Notes under the pieces: generated by a model
Told to the model about the DNA's origin: nothing
The model's input: only the letters and a program-made list of their open reading frames with translations
Database searches by the model: none
Position numbers and translations under genes: made by a program
Part shown: piece after piece, positions 51,364-60,116 of the stretch
Position numbering within the stretch: the first letter of the stretch is position 1
Layout of the letters: each line of letters opens with the position of its first letter
Assembly (NCBI GenBank): GCA_035547915.1
Contig: DASZTS010000015.1
Location: 281,783-345,782, forward strand
DNA from: DASSFG01 sp035547915
Lineage (GTDB): Bacteria; Planctomycetota; Planctomycetia; Pirellulales; JAICIG01
Direction of reading: 5' to 3'
Length of the DNA: 64,000 bases

Positions 51364-54090
51364 ATGGCCGACAACCGTCCGAATCCCGATTCCGTGTTGG
51401 CGCAGGTGCAGGCCGAAGAGGGACGCTCGGGCCGCGGCAAGCTGAAGATCTTTTTCGGCTTTTCGGCCGGCGTCGGCAAGACCTACACCATGTTGGAGAC
51501 GGCCCGCCGCGACGTCTCGAGTGGTCGCGACGTGTGGATCGGCGTGGTCGAGACACACGGCCGCTCCGACACCGCGGCGCTCTTGCTGGGGATGGATATC
51601 ATCCCGCTGCGCGAAATCGATTATCGCGGCGTCAAGATCAAGGAATTCGATCTCGACCAGACCCTGGAAAGCCACCCCGAGTTGGCCGTGGTCGACGAGT
51701 TGGCGCACAGCAACGCTCCGGGCAGCCGCCACGCCAAGCGCTGGCAAGACGTCGAAGAGCTGCTCGCAGCCGGCATCGACGTCTACACCACGATGAACGT
51801 GCAGCACCTCGAAAGCCTCAACGACGTGGTGGCGCAGATCACGGGCGTCGTGGTGCAGGAGACGGTGCCCGACGCCGTGCTCGAACGGGCCGACGACATC
51901 GAGTTGGTCGACCTGCCGCCCGAAGACCTTCTCGACCGTTTCCGCCACGGGCAGGTCTATGTGCCGGCGCAGGCCGAGCGCGCGCTGCAAAGCTTCTTCC
52001 AGAAGCGCAACCTCGTCGCCCTGCGCGAGCTGGCCCTGCGGCAGATGGCCGACCGCGTGAATGCCGACGTCGAGAGGGCCCGGCTCGGTGGTGCGTCGTC
52101 GCAGATCTGGCCGACCGTCGAGCGGTTGCTGGTCTGCGTCAGCCCGAGCCCGATGTCGCCGCGAGTGATTCGCACGGCCAAGCGCATGGCCACGTCGCTG
52201 CGCGCGGAGTGGATCGCGGCCTATGTGGAACCGATCGATCCGGAGGTGCTCGACGTCAAGGCCCGCCAACGGCTCTCAGAGAACATACACCTCGCGGAAC
52301 AGCTTGGCGCCGAAATCGTCACGCTCGCCGGCTCCAATCCCGGCGAAGAGCTGCTCAGCTACGCCCGCATGCGGAACGTCACGCGGATCGTCGTGGGCAA
52401 GTCGGGCAGGCCGAACTGGCGCCGATTGTTCCGCCGCAACCTGGTCGACGACCTGTTGCGCAACAGCCGCGAAATCGACATCCATGTGATACACGGCGTC
52501 GCAGAACCTACCGACAAGACGCCCGCGCCCGCGCAGCAGCACGCGCCCTGGCAGCAGTACGCATGGGCCCTGGTCGTCGTCGGCGTCTGTAGCCTCGTCG
52601 ACGCGGCGATTTTTCGGCTGGGATGGGCCGAGACCAACCTGGTGATGGTCTTTCTGTTGGGGGTGGTCTATTCGGCCGCGCGGTACGGCCGCGGTCCGGG
52701 TATCGCCGCCTCGGTCGCCAGCGTGCTGGTGTTCGACTTCTTCTTCGTGCCTCCCTACCTGACGTTCGCCGTCTCCGATACGCAGTACGTCTTGACCTTC
52801 GTCGTGATGTTCGCCGTCACGTTGTTGATCAGTACGCTCACGGCCCGCATCCGCGAGCAGGCGAATCTCTCGCGGCAACGGGCTCGACGGACCGAATCGT
52901 TGTATCACATGAGCCAACGGCTCACGGGCCAGGTCGGCACGCAACAGTTGGCCAACGTCGCCTTGCAGCAGCTCACGGCCATGTACGCCGGCGAGGTGGC
53001 GCTGTTCCTGCCCGACGAAGAGAAACGTCTGAAGCTGGCCACGGGATCGCATGCCGAGTTCGCGTTGAAGGATAACGAGGTGGCCGTCGCGCAATGGGTC
53101 TTCTCGCATCAGCAGCAGGCCGGCTTGGGCACGAACACGCTGCCCAGCGCATTGGCGCTCTATCTGCCGCTCGCGGGATCGCAGGGTTCGGTGGGAGTGT
53201 TGGCCATCCGGCCCGCCGATCCCGATATGCTGCTGATCTTCGACCAGCGGCAACTGCTGGAGACCTTCGCCAGCCAGATCGCCTTGTCGCTCGAGCGCGA
53301 ACAGCTCGCGGCACAGGTGCAATCGGTGTTGCTCCAGGCCGAGACCGAGCGTCTGCGCAGCTCATTGCTGGCGTCCGTCTCGCACGATCTGCGCACGCCG
53401 CTGGCCGTGATCACGGGCGCGAGCAGCAGCCTGCTCGAGTCCGAAGGTTCGCTCAGCGAGGAGACGCGGCGCGAGCTGTATCAGACGATCTTCGACGATT
53501 CGCACCGGCTCGCCCGCCTGGTCGACAACCTGCTCGATATGACGCGCATCGAATCGGGCAGTGTCGTGGTGCACAAGCAGCCGCATGTGATCGAGGAGAT
53601 CATCGGTTCGGCTCTGGGGCGCATGAGCAAGATGCTGGCGGGCCGGCAGATCAAGACGCACCTGTCCGACGAACTGCCGCTGGTGCCGCTCGACGACATG
53701 CTCATCGAGCAGGTGTTTACCAACCTGCTCGAGAACGTGCAAAAATACACGCCGGCCGGCTCGGCGATCGAGCTCAACGCCTGGCCGCAGGACGGGCAGG
53801 TGATCGTCGAAGTGGCCGACCGCGGGCCGGGCATCCCGTCCGACGAGATCGACCTGGTGTTCGAGAAGTTCTATCGTGGACAGGCGGCGGCGCTCGATGG
53901 CCGCCGCGGCGCCGGCCTCGGCCTCGCGATCTGCAAAGCGATCGTCGTCGCCCACGGCGGTCGCATCTGGATCGAAAACCGGCCCGGCGGCGGCGCCCGG
54001 TTTTGCTTCAGTTTGCCTGTGGAACGCTCCGCCGAATTTCGCCCGCCGTTGCCGGCCGAGTCGCGGCCGACCACGTCCGTGAGTGAGTGA
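51364..54090 (+). CDS. kdpD: Sensor histidine kinase KdpD
   Basis: 908 residues in the KdpD order: N-terminal KdpD domain (about 25-235) with Walker A GFSAGVGKTYTM and VVDELAHSNAPGSRHAKRWQDVEELL, a universal-stress-protein domain (about 255-375), four transmembrane helices (about 400-500), a GAF-like region, and the kinase with phospho-acceptor His674 (SVSHDLRTPLAVI) and ATPase boxes (NLLENVQKYTPAG, DRGPGIP, GLGLAICKAIV). KdpD senses potassium or osmotic conditions and phosphorylates KdpE. kdpE follows 129 bp downstream, but no kdpFABC transporter genes are present on either side. Confidence 0.96.
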   Translation: MADNRPNPDSVLAQVQAEEGRSGRGKLKIFFGFSAGVGKTYTMLETARRDVSSGRDVWIGVVETHGRSDTAALLLGMDIIPLREIDYRGVKIKEFDLDQTLESHPELAVVDELAHSNAPGSRHAKRWQDVEELLAAGIDVYTTMNVQHLESLNDVVAQITGVVVQETVPDAVLERADDIELVDLPPEDLLDRFRHGQVYVPAQAERALQSFFQKRNLVALRELALRQMADRVNADVERARLGGASSQIWPTVERLLVCVSPSPMSPRVIRTAKRMATSLRAEWIAAYVEPIDPEVLDVKARQRLSENIHLAEQLGAEIVTLAGSNPGEELLSYARMRNVTRIVVGKSGRPNWRRLFRRNLVDDLLRNSREIDIHVIHGVAEPTDKTPAPAQQHAPWQQYAWALVVVGVCSLVDAAIFRLGWAETNLVMVFLLGVVYSAARYGRGPGIAASVASVLVFDFFFVPPYLTFAVSDTQYVLTFVVMFAVTLLISTLTARIREQANLSRQRARRTESLYHMSQRLTGQVGTQQLANVALQQLTAMYAGEVALFLPDEEKRLKLATGSHAEFALKDNEVAVAQWVFSHQQQAGLGTNTLPSALALYLPLAGSQGSVGVLAIRPADPDMLLIFDQRQLLETFASQIALSLEREQLAAQVQSVLLQAETERLRSSLLASVSHDLRTPLAVITGASSSLLESEGSLSEETRRELYQTIFDDSHRLARLVDNLLDMTRIESGSVVVHKQPHVIEEIIGSALGRMSKMLAGRQIKTHLSDELPLVPLDDMLIEQVFTNLLENVQKYTPAGSAIELNAWPQDGQVIVEVADRGPGIPSDEIDLVFEKFYRGQAAALDGRRGAGLGLAICKAIVVAHGGRIWIENRPGGGARFCFSLPVERSAEFRPPLPAESRPTTSVSE

Positions 54091-54219
54091 AGGGTGACGG
54101 GAGAGGCATGCTCCAACAGCCGTGACACGCTCTCACCCTTTTCCGACGCGCCCTGGTCGCTGGCTGTCTTCCGCCGGCTTGCTTCACTTTCGCCCGCACT
54201 TCGCGTTTAATCGTTCCTT

Positions 54220-54912
54220 ATGTCTCCCCCGCTCATCCTGGTCATCGAAGACGAAAGCCCGATACGCAAGTTCCTGCGCGTGTCGTTGACGAGCGAAGAG
54301 TATCGCATCGAGGAGGCCGAGACGGGCCAGCAGGGACTGACGTTGGCCGCGTCGCAGCCGCCCGACCTGGTGATTCTCGATCTAGGACTTCCCGATCTCG
54401 ACGGTCTGGATGTGTTGCGCAGCCTGCGCGAGTGGCTGTCGGCGCCGGTGGTGGTGTTGTCGGCGCGCGGGCAGGAACGCGACAAGGTCGCGGCGCTCGA
54501 CGCCGGGGCCGACGATTACCTGACCAAACCCTTCGGCGTGGGCGAACTGCTGGCTCGGGTGCGGGTCGCCTTCCGCCATGCCGCCCGCGCGGGCCAGGCC
54601 AAGGACGAACCATCGTTCAAGGTGGGCGAACTGACGGTCGATCTGGCCGCGCGTCGTGTCTTCGTGGGCGATCGCGAGGTACACCTGACGCCGCTCGAGT
54701 ACAAACTGCTGGCGCTGATGTCGCAGCACGCCGGGAAGGTTCTGACGCACCGCCAACTGCTCAAAGAGGTTTGGGGACCGCACCAGGTCGGCGAGGTCCA
54801 CTACCTGCGCGTGTTCATGGCCGGCTTGCGCCGCAAACTCGAAGCCGATCCCGCCCAGCCTCGTTACCTGCTCACCGAGCAAGGCGTCGGCTACCGCCTG
54901 GCGGACGAATGA
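54220..54912 (+). CDS. kdpE: KdpE-type response regulator
   Basis: A 230-residue OmpR/PhoB-type regulator. The receiver has the acidic pair ED near residues 9-10, phospho-acceptor Asp54 in LDLGLPDLDG and the conserved Lys in YLTKPFG. The C-terminal winged helix (about 130-228) includes HLTPLEYKLLALMSQHAGKVLTHRQLLKEVWG and LRRKLEADPAQPRYLLTEQGVGYRL. It should be phosphorylated by the neighbouring KdpD and bind DNA. The target operon is not in the window. A family A repeat begins 121 bp after its stop codon. Confidence 0.94.
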   Translation: MSPPLILVIEDESPIRKFLRVSLTSEEYRIEEAETGQQGLTLAASQPPDLVILDLGLPDLDGLDVLRSLREWLSAPVVVLSARGQERDKVAALDAGADDYLTKPFGVGELLARVRVAFRHAARAGQAKDEPSFKVGELTVDLAARRVFVGDREVHLTPLEYKLLALMSQHAGKVLTHRQLLKEVWGPHQVGEVHYLRVFMAGLRRKLEADPAQPRYLLTEQGVGYRLADE

Positions 54913-55032
54913 TCGACGCGGACCGGCCACGTCAGACAGGTTCGCCGGGCCGGTAGCGATACATCTGCCCTGCTCCCTTTCCAGGTCGGTGAGTAACCTC
55001 GTAACCCCGCCGCATCCATCGACCACACGCTG

Positions 55033-55130
55033 GCGGCTGACAAAACCCCGGAAGCCAGAGCGCCGTGGGGCGAACAATCGGCCGTGAACGCCGATTTACT
55101 CGGAGTCCGATCTAGTTTTGTCGGTTGCTC
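55033..55130 (+). repeat. Family A structured intergenic repeat, full copy
   Basis: Closest to the copy at 29869: it starts GCGGCTGACAAAACCCCGG and ends GTTTTGTCGGTTGCTC, with the inner stem AATCGGC/GCCGATT around CGTGAAC. It lies downstream of kdpE in the same orientation as the gene. Confidence 0.7.
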
Positions 55131-55329
55131 TAACTAAGCCTCTTTGCTGACGTCGGCGGCCGAGCAGGTCGACGGGGGGCTTTGGGTGTGCCTGTTGGCG
55201 GGGTGACCCTCGCCGCTGATCGTCGCGTGCGGATGTCTGAGTCGTCGTAAGTCCCCACATTCCAAGTAGAAGCGATAGATTGCCTTGTCGTCAACGTCTC
55301 GGCCGCGCCGGGAAGGTCGCCGGCGGCGA

Positions 55330-55466
55330 TGCAGGTAGTGCAGGTAGTGCCGGTAGTAATTCCCACTACCTACCAGTTTTCTTTTTCAGGTTCTTCTTCA
55401 TGGGAGATTCCGTTTTTTCCCCCTGCGTAGGGCTAATTACTACCGGCACTACCTGCACTACCTGCA
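55330..55466. repeat. MITE-like element with perfect 32-bp inverted ends
   Basis: The left end (55330-55361) is made of 9-bp units GCAGGTAGT, GCAGGTAGT, GCCGGTAGT and then AATT; the right end (55435-55466) is its exact reverse complement over 32 bp. The 73-bp core is much richer in A and T (runs of T near 55377-55386 and 55412-55418). It codes for nothing evident. No clear target-site duplication was seen directly outside the ends. It could be a miniature transposable element or a hairpin-forming intergenic repeat. Confidence 0.7.
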
Positions 55467-55610
55467 CTTGCCACAAACCGATTGGCGGCGGGGCGGCACG
55501 AGCTGGCATGTTCCGAGGTCGATACCCGCCGCGCCCCGTAGCTTCGCAGGATGTCCGGACGGCCGTAGAATGAGGGTGGACAAACCGAATCCGCAGGCGG
55601 AGACCCGATC

Positions 55611-57122
55611 ATGTTCACGACACGCAGACGATTCATCGAGGCGGCGGTGGCGGGAGGAACGCTCGCGGGCATGAGCGATTTGGGCTTTCTGGCGACCCTG
55701 CCGAGGGTCTCGGCCGAAGAGACGAAGACCAAGGGGATCGTCTCGCTCAATTCCGACATCGAGCCGCTGGTGCGGTTGCTCGAAGAAACGCCGCGCGAGC
55801 GATTGCTGGAGGAGGTGGCCAGCCGCATTCGCACCGGCACGACATACAAAGAGGTGCTCGCGGCCCTGCTGCTGGCCGGAGTGCGCAACGTGCAGCCACG
55901 GCCGGTGGGCTTCAAGTTTCATGCGGTGCTGGTGGTCAATTCGGCCCATCTGGCGAGCATTTCTTGCCCCGAGGAACATCGTTGGCTGCCGATCTTCTGG
56001 GCGCTCGATTACTTCAAGGACTCGCAGGCCCAGGATGCCCGCCAAGGCGACTGGACGATGGCGCCGGTCGACGAGGCCGCGGTGCCCGACGCTTCGAAGG
56101 CAAAAGACCTGTTCGTCGAGGCCATGAATGAATGGGACGAAGCCAAGGCCGATGCCGCGGCGGCCGGCCTGGCACGCACCGGCAAATCGGCCGAGGTCTA
56201 CGAGCTGTTTTCACGCTTCGGCTGCCGTGATTTTCGTGATATCGGCCACAAGGCCATCTACGTGGCCAATAGTTGGCGCACGCTCGATCACATCGGTTGG
56301 GAGCACGCCGAGCCGGTGTTGCGGTCGCTGGCCTATGCCTTGCTCGAGCACGGCGACGGCCACCCGGTGCGCGACGATCTCGATGCCGACCGCCCCGGCC
56401 GAAAGAACCTCGAGCGGGCCAAGACGATCGGCGCCGGTTGGCAGGAGGGCAAGCCCGACGACCAGGCGACTTCCGAGTTGCTGGCCACGTTGCACGGGGG
56501 CTCGGCCGACGATGCCTGTCAACAGGTGGTCGAGATGCTCAATCGGGGCGTGGCGCCCCAATCGATCTGGGACGCCCTGCTCGTCGGCTCCGGCGAGTTG
56601 CTCGCCCGGCAATCGGGCATCGTGTCGCTGCACGCGGTGACCTCGTCGAACGCGCTCTATTACGCCTATCGGGCCAACTCCGACGACTCGCTGCGCCGCC
56701 TGCTGTTGCTACAGGCCGCCGCGTTCGTGCCGCTCTTTCGCGGTGCCATGCAAGGACGCGGCCGGCTGGCCGACGTCGATCTGCGTTCGCTGTCTCCGGC
56801 GCCGATTGCCGGCGGCGACCCGCTGGCCGAGATCTTCACCGACGTCAGCGGCGACCGTACGGCGGCCGCGCGCAAGACGCTCGGCTTCTTGCAGAATCAG
56901 GGAGACGCGAAGGCCTTCGTCGACGCCGCGCGGTTGCTGGTGTTCTTGAAGGGCGACAACGCCCACGACTACAAATTCAGCTCGGCCTTGCTGGAAGATT
57001 ACACGCACCTTTCGCCCGGTTGGCGAGAGCGGTATCTGGCATCGGGCGTCTTCAACCTCCGCGGCTCGGGCGATCGCGATAACAAGCTCGTGGAGCGCAC
57101 CCGGGCGGCAATCGCCGGGTAG
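55611..57122 (+). CDS. Tat-signal hypothetical protein
   Basis: 503 residues beginning with a twin-arginine-type signal (TRRRFIEAAVAGGTLAG). The mature part is mostly alpha-helical, with two apparently related halves: RLLEETPRERLLEEVASRIRTGTTYKEVLAALLLAGVRN (about 54-93) and DACQQVVEMLNRGVAPQSIWDALLVGSGELLARQ (about 303-336), each followed by a VNSAHLAS- or TSSNALYYAY-type block containing conserved-looking His or Asn. This suggests an internal duplication. I do not recognise a named family. ATG 55611 has GGAG about ten bases upstream. Export by the Tat route implies folding, perhaps with a cofactor, in the cytosol. Confidence 0.82.
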   Translation: MFTTRRRFIEAAVAGGTLAGMSDLGFLATLPRVSAEETKTKGIVSLNSDIEPLVRLLEETPRERLLEEVASRIRTGTTYKEVLAALLLAGVRNVQPRPVGFKFHAVLVVNSAHLASISCPEEHRWLPIFWALDYFKDSQAQDARQGDWTMAPVDEAAVPDASKAKDLFVEAMNEWDEAKADAAAAGLARTGKSAEVYELFSRFGCRDFRDIGHKAIYVANSWRTLDHIGWEHAEPVLRSLAYALLEHGDGHPVRDDLDADRPGRKNLERAKTIGAGWQEGKPDDQATSELLATLHGGSADDACQQVVEMLNRGVAPQSIWDALLVGSGELLARQSGIVSLHAVTSSNALYYAYRANSDDSLRRLLLLQAAAFVPLFRGAMQGRGRLADVDLRSLSPAPIAGGDPLAEIFTDVSGDRTAAARKTLGFLQNQGDAKAFVDAARLLVFLKGDNAHDYKFSSALLEDYTHLSPGWRERYLASGVFNLRGSGDRDNKLVERTRAAIAG

Positions 57123-57140
57123 GTGGACGAGGGACAAGAC

Positions 57141-57722
57141 GTGACCGAGACGGAGTTGGCCGCCGCGAACGATCTGTTCAATCTGACCGACCGTGAGTTG
57201 TGGATCGTCACGGCGGCCGCCGGAAATCGTCGCGGGGGACTGGTGGCGACCTTCGCCTGCCGCGCTTCGTTGGTCGACTGGCTGCCGCGCGTGCTGGTCG
57301 CCCTGGCGAAACATCATCATACGTGGCAGTTGATCGAAGCCAGCGGAGTTTTCGGGCTGCACCTGATCTCGGCCGAGCAGATCGATTGGGTCTGGCACTT
57401 CGGCCTCCAGACCGGGCACGAGACCGACAAACTGGCCGACTGGTCGACGGAAACGGGGCGATCGGGCGTGCCGCTCCTGCGGGACGCCATCGGCTGGCTC
57501 GACTGCCGTGTCGAGTCGCGGATGGATAGCGGCGACCGGACCGTCTATCTCGCCGAGGTATTGGCGGCGCGACAGAATCGTGCCGAGCCGGCGTTGACGG
57601 TGCAGGAATTGGTGCGACGCGCGCCACCAGAACGTCTGGAACAACTCCAGCAACAGCGCGCCCGCGACAGTGTCGTCGATGCCGGAGCCATCGAAGCATG
57701 GCGACGGACCCCGCGGGGATAA
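57141..57722 (+). CDS. Flavin reductase-like FMN-binding protein, second copy
   Basis: A 193-residue split-barrel flavin-binding protein: LWIVTAAAGNRRGGLVATFACRA (about 16-38), LPRVLVALAKHHHTW, SGVFGLHLISAEQ and AIGWLDCRVESRMDSGDRTVYLAEV are the family strands. GTG 57141 is chosen because GAGGGA lies about eight bases upstream; GTG 57123 is in frame. It is only distantly similar to the protein at 47506-47982, with a longer C-terminal helix. The Nudix gene begins just after, or overlaps, its end. A partner oxygenase is not evident. Confidence 0.82.
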   Translation: MTETELAAANDLFNLTDRELWIVTAAAGNRRGGLVATFACRASLVDWLPRVLVALAKHHHTWQLIEASGVFGLHLISAEQIDWVWHFGLQTGHETDKLADWSTETGRSGVPLLRDAIGWLDCRVESRMDSGDRTVYLAEVLAARQNRAEPALTVQELVRRAPPERLEQLQQQRARDSVVDAGAIEAWRRTPRG

Positions 57723-57727
57723 CAGGC

Positions 57728-58144
57728 ATGGTCGAATCGGCCGGCGCGCTGGTCTATCGGCGCGGTGAGCAGGAGTGGGAGGTGCTGCTCGTCCATCCCT
57801 CGGGCAACTACAACCGCCGCGCGCCATGGAGTATTCCCAAGGGCCTGCCGGAGGAGGGAGAATCGCTCGAAACGGCGGCCCGTCGCGAACTGTTGGAAGA
57901 GACGGGCATCGTGGCCGGCGGGCTCGTCGAATTGGGCTCGATCGTCTATCGCAAGAGCCGCAAGCGGGTCCATTGCTTCGCCGGCCCCGCGCCCGATGCG
58001 GCCGCCCCGTGCTGCGCCTCGTGGGAGATCGATCAGGCCGAGTTCCTGTCGCTGGCCGCCGCGCGAGAACGGATACATCCCGATCAGGCCGAGTTCGTCG
58101 ACCGGCTCGTCGCTCACCTCGCGCAGTCGGAACAGGCGGAATAG
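57728..58144 (+). CDS. Nudix hydrolase
   Basis: A 138-residue hydrolase with a complete Nudix box, GLPEEGESLETAARRELLEETGI (about 39-61), matching GX5EX7REUXEEXGU. It hydrolyses a nucleoside-diphosphate-linked compound using Mg2+; the N-terminal SAGALVYRR and IPKGLPEEGE resemble diadenosine-polyphosphate or NTP pyrophosphohydrolase subgroups, but the substrate is not determined. ATG 57728 follows the flavin reductase stop codon by five bases; ATG 57698, overlapping it, is the alternative. The two genes are probably one transcript. Confidence 0.88.
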   Translation: MVESAGALVYRRGEQEWEVLLVHPSGNYNRRAPWSIPKGLPEEGESLETAARRELLEETGIVAGGLVELGSIVYRKSRKRVHCFAGPAPDAAAPCCASWEIDQAEFLSLAAARERIHPDQAEFVDRLVAHLAQSEQAE

Positions 58145-58322
58145 TTTCGCCGCTCGGCAACCCTTCGCCCCGCGCACGATTTTGCGCGGTCATTGCGGCC
58201 GGAGCTAGACAAATCGAGATCTGCGTGCTGGGGCGGCGAGATGTTTGACATTGCCTCGCAATGGTGAAGAATTTCTGTAGTCGACGGTCATCGGTCGTCG
58301 CAGAGTTCATGGGAGGGTGTCG

Positions 58323-58925
58323 GTGTCGAGATTGGCGACGGTGGTCGGGGCCCTATCGGCCATCGTGAGCTTGATCGATTTCCTGGTGGCCCGGTCTTTC
58401 CTTTCGCACTGGGTGCAACGGCAGATCAAGCACGGCGACGACGGCTGGCAGATTTCGCCCACGTTGAACTTCGTCTTCATCGTGGGCCTGGTCGGGCTGG
58501 TCTGGCTGCTGACCGACACGGCGGTCAACGATGCCGAGGCGCGCAAGCGTCTGCATCGCGTTCGCACCCACGTCGTCCTGGTCGCCCTGGTGGTGTGGTT
58601 CTTCTTCGGGCCGTCGATCGGCGAGACGGATACGGACCGCGCGCCGCGCACCGCACAGTCCGATAGCGGTCCGGAGGGCAATCACCATGCGGCGGCGATC
58701 GTTCCTCCGCAGAGTGGCCAACTGACGGGTGCCACGGGTGTGCCAGGCCGCCAGCCGCTGTCGGCGGGGCCGACGGCGTCGCAGGGACACACGAGCCAAT
58801 TCACGTGGAATCAGTCTGCCCGTCAGCCGCCCCGCGGCGGCAGTTGGCGACCGGGCGATGGCCTGCGCGCCATGGCCCGATTCCTCGAAGATTCGTCTGA
58901 GCCGGCCCGCGTGCCAGGGCGTTGA
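58323..58925 (+). CDS. Small membrane protein with disordered C-terminal half
   Basis: 200 residues. Three hydrophobic helices lie at about 2-22, 50-68 and 84-100, followed by a Gln/Ser/Pro/Gly-rich tail without predicted fold. GTG 58323 is chosen because GGGAGG lies six bases upstream; an earlier GTG at 58317 would be too close to it. No family is recognised. It stands alone. Confidence 0.65.
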   Translation: MSRLATVVGALSAIVSLIDFLVARSFLSHWVQRQIKHGDDGWQISPTLNFVFIVGLVGLVWLLTDTAVNDAEARKRLHRVRTHVVLVALVVWFFFGPSIGETDTDRAPRTAQSDSGPEGNHHAAAIVPPQSGQLTGATGVPGRQPLSAGPTASQGHTSQFTWNQSARQPPRGGSWRPGDGLRAMARFLEDSSEPARVPGR

Positions 58926-59119
58926 GCGTCGCACCTGAGGCGGCACGCCGACCAACCGTTTCCGGGTTTGCGCCTCTTCTCTGTTTTTCCGATGCGCCCC
59001 GAAAGCTGCTCTCGCCCAATTCATCATGAATTGGCATACTTCCGCGCGTCATCTAACCCACTAGCACCGCGCGGGCGTGCGGCCTGAAGGCGAGCCGCCG
59101 TCCCCAACGATTTCCGCCA

Positions 59120-60109
59120 GTGCACCGCGCCAGCACTCTTCAAATCCTCGCAGCCATTCTTTCGACTCTTTCGACGTGCCGTGCTGCGCTCTTCGCGGTG
59201 GCCGTGTTCGCATTCGGGGCTGCACCGGCCGTGGGGGCCGAGCCGATATCGCCGCTCGACGACCCGTTCGGCGATGGAGTCGCGAAGACGGATCGAACCC
59301 CGGCCTGGCAGACTCGCCAAGGCCCCATCGTCGCTCCCTACGCCAAACGTTTTGCGGCGACCGCCGACAGCACCGTAAACGACCTGAACCAACGTCGCCC
59401 GAATTGGTCGCCATTCCGCTGGGTTTCGCAGGAATTGGGTTGGTTCAAGCCGGCCAATCCGCCGCCGCCGCTCGTGCTCTCGGTGGTCGATTCCTCGGCC
59501 CAAACACCGCCGACGGTCGAGACGCCCGTCTTCCTTCCGCAGGCCGTGAGCGGAGTGTCGGTGGTCGAGACCGTGCGAAAGGCCAACCTTTGGCTGACCT
59601 ATCCGGTCTACCTGGAGAAGTTTGCCGGGGCCTTCGTGGCCGACGAGCCGATCGAGAATAAGCTGCACAACGGCGTCGGCTTTCTCGCCGGGCTGCGTAC
59701 GGGGTGGGATTACCACGAGCACTGGGGGGTCGAAAGCCGGGTGGCCATTGCCCGTACGTCCTTGGGCGGTCCCACGCTGCCGACGGAAGCACACGAAAAC
59801 TTCGTGATCTGGGACGCGATGTGGCTCTGGTATCCCATCGCGGACGGCAACTGGCGTCCGTTCCTGTTGGCGGGGCCGGGAATGACGTTCGTGAGCTTCA
59901 TCGATGACCACGGCCAGCGCCTGGACCAGGCCTTTTTCCACGTGCCGGTCGGCTTCGGCATCAAGCACCGCTTCGGCGCCCAGCACGCGTTTCGCTTCGA
60001 CGTGGTCGATGATTTGCTGTTCGATCAGCTCTATCCGCGCCAGATCAAACACCAGCTCTCGTTCGTGGGCGGATTTGAATGGCGTTTCGGCAACTTCATG
60101 CCCTGGTGA
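59120..60109 (+). CDS. Probable outer-membrane beta-barrel protein
   Basis: 329 residues with a long signal peptide (about 1-40, ending VGAEP). Residues about 165-329 show alternating amphipathic strands with Gly and aromatic residues (GVGFLAGLRTGWDY, WRPFLLAGPGMTFVSF, VPVGFGIKHRFG, LSFVGGFEWRFGNFMPW), and the chain ends in an aromatic residue, as outer-membrane barrels do. The central part (50-160) is Pro-rich. The start GTG 59120 has no clear Shine-Dalgarno. It is likely an OmpA- or OmpW-type 8-stranded barrel of unknown role. It converges with the CGNR gene seven bases away. Confidence 0.75.
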   Translation: MHRASTLQILAAILSTLSTCRAALFAVAVFAFGAAPAVGAEPISPLDDPFGDGVAKTDRTPAWQTRQGPIVAPYAKRFAATADSTVNDLNQRRPNWSPFRWVSQELGWFKPANPPPPLVLSVVDSSAQTPPTVETPVFLPQAVSGVSVVETVRKANLWLTYPVYLEKFAGAFVADEPIENKLHNGVGFLAGLRTGWDYHEHWGVESRVAIARTSLGGPTLPTEAHENFVIWDAMWLWYPIADGNWRPFLLAGPGMTFVSFIDDHGQRLDQAFFHVPVGFGIKHRFGAQHAFRFDVVDDLLFDQLYPRQIKHQLSFVGGFEWRFGNFMPW

Positions 60110-60116
60110 ACGCGGT

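Larger units (their letters stand above)
54913..55610. other. 698-bp repeat-rich spacer
   Basis: The longest gene-free stretch of the window. It holds a full family A repeat (55033-55130) and a 137-bp element with 32-bp inverted ends (55330-55466). The remaining parts (54913-55030, 55131-55329, 55467-55610) show no convincing gene. Short frames across the inverted element consist of Gly/Ser/Thr/Cys repeats created by its 9-bp units. Confidence 0.6.

Noticed and set aside
55330..55360. Possible CRISPR or microsatellite made of 9-bp GCAGGTAGT units
   Set aside because: Only three units, no spacers, and the whole is one arm of a perfect inverted repeat.
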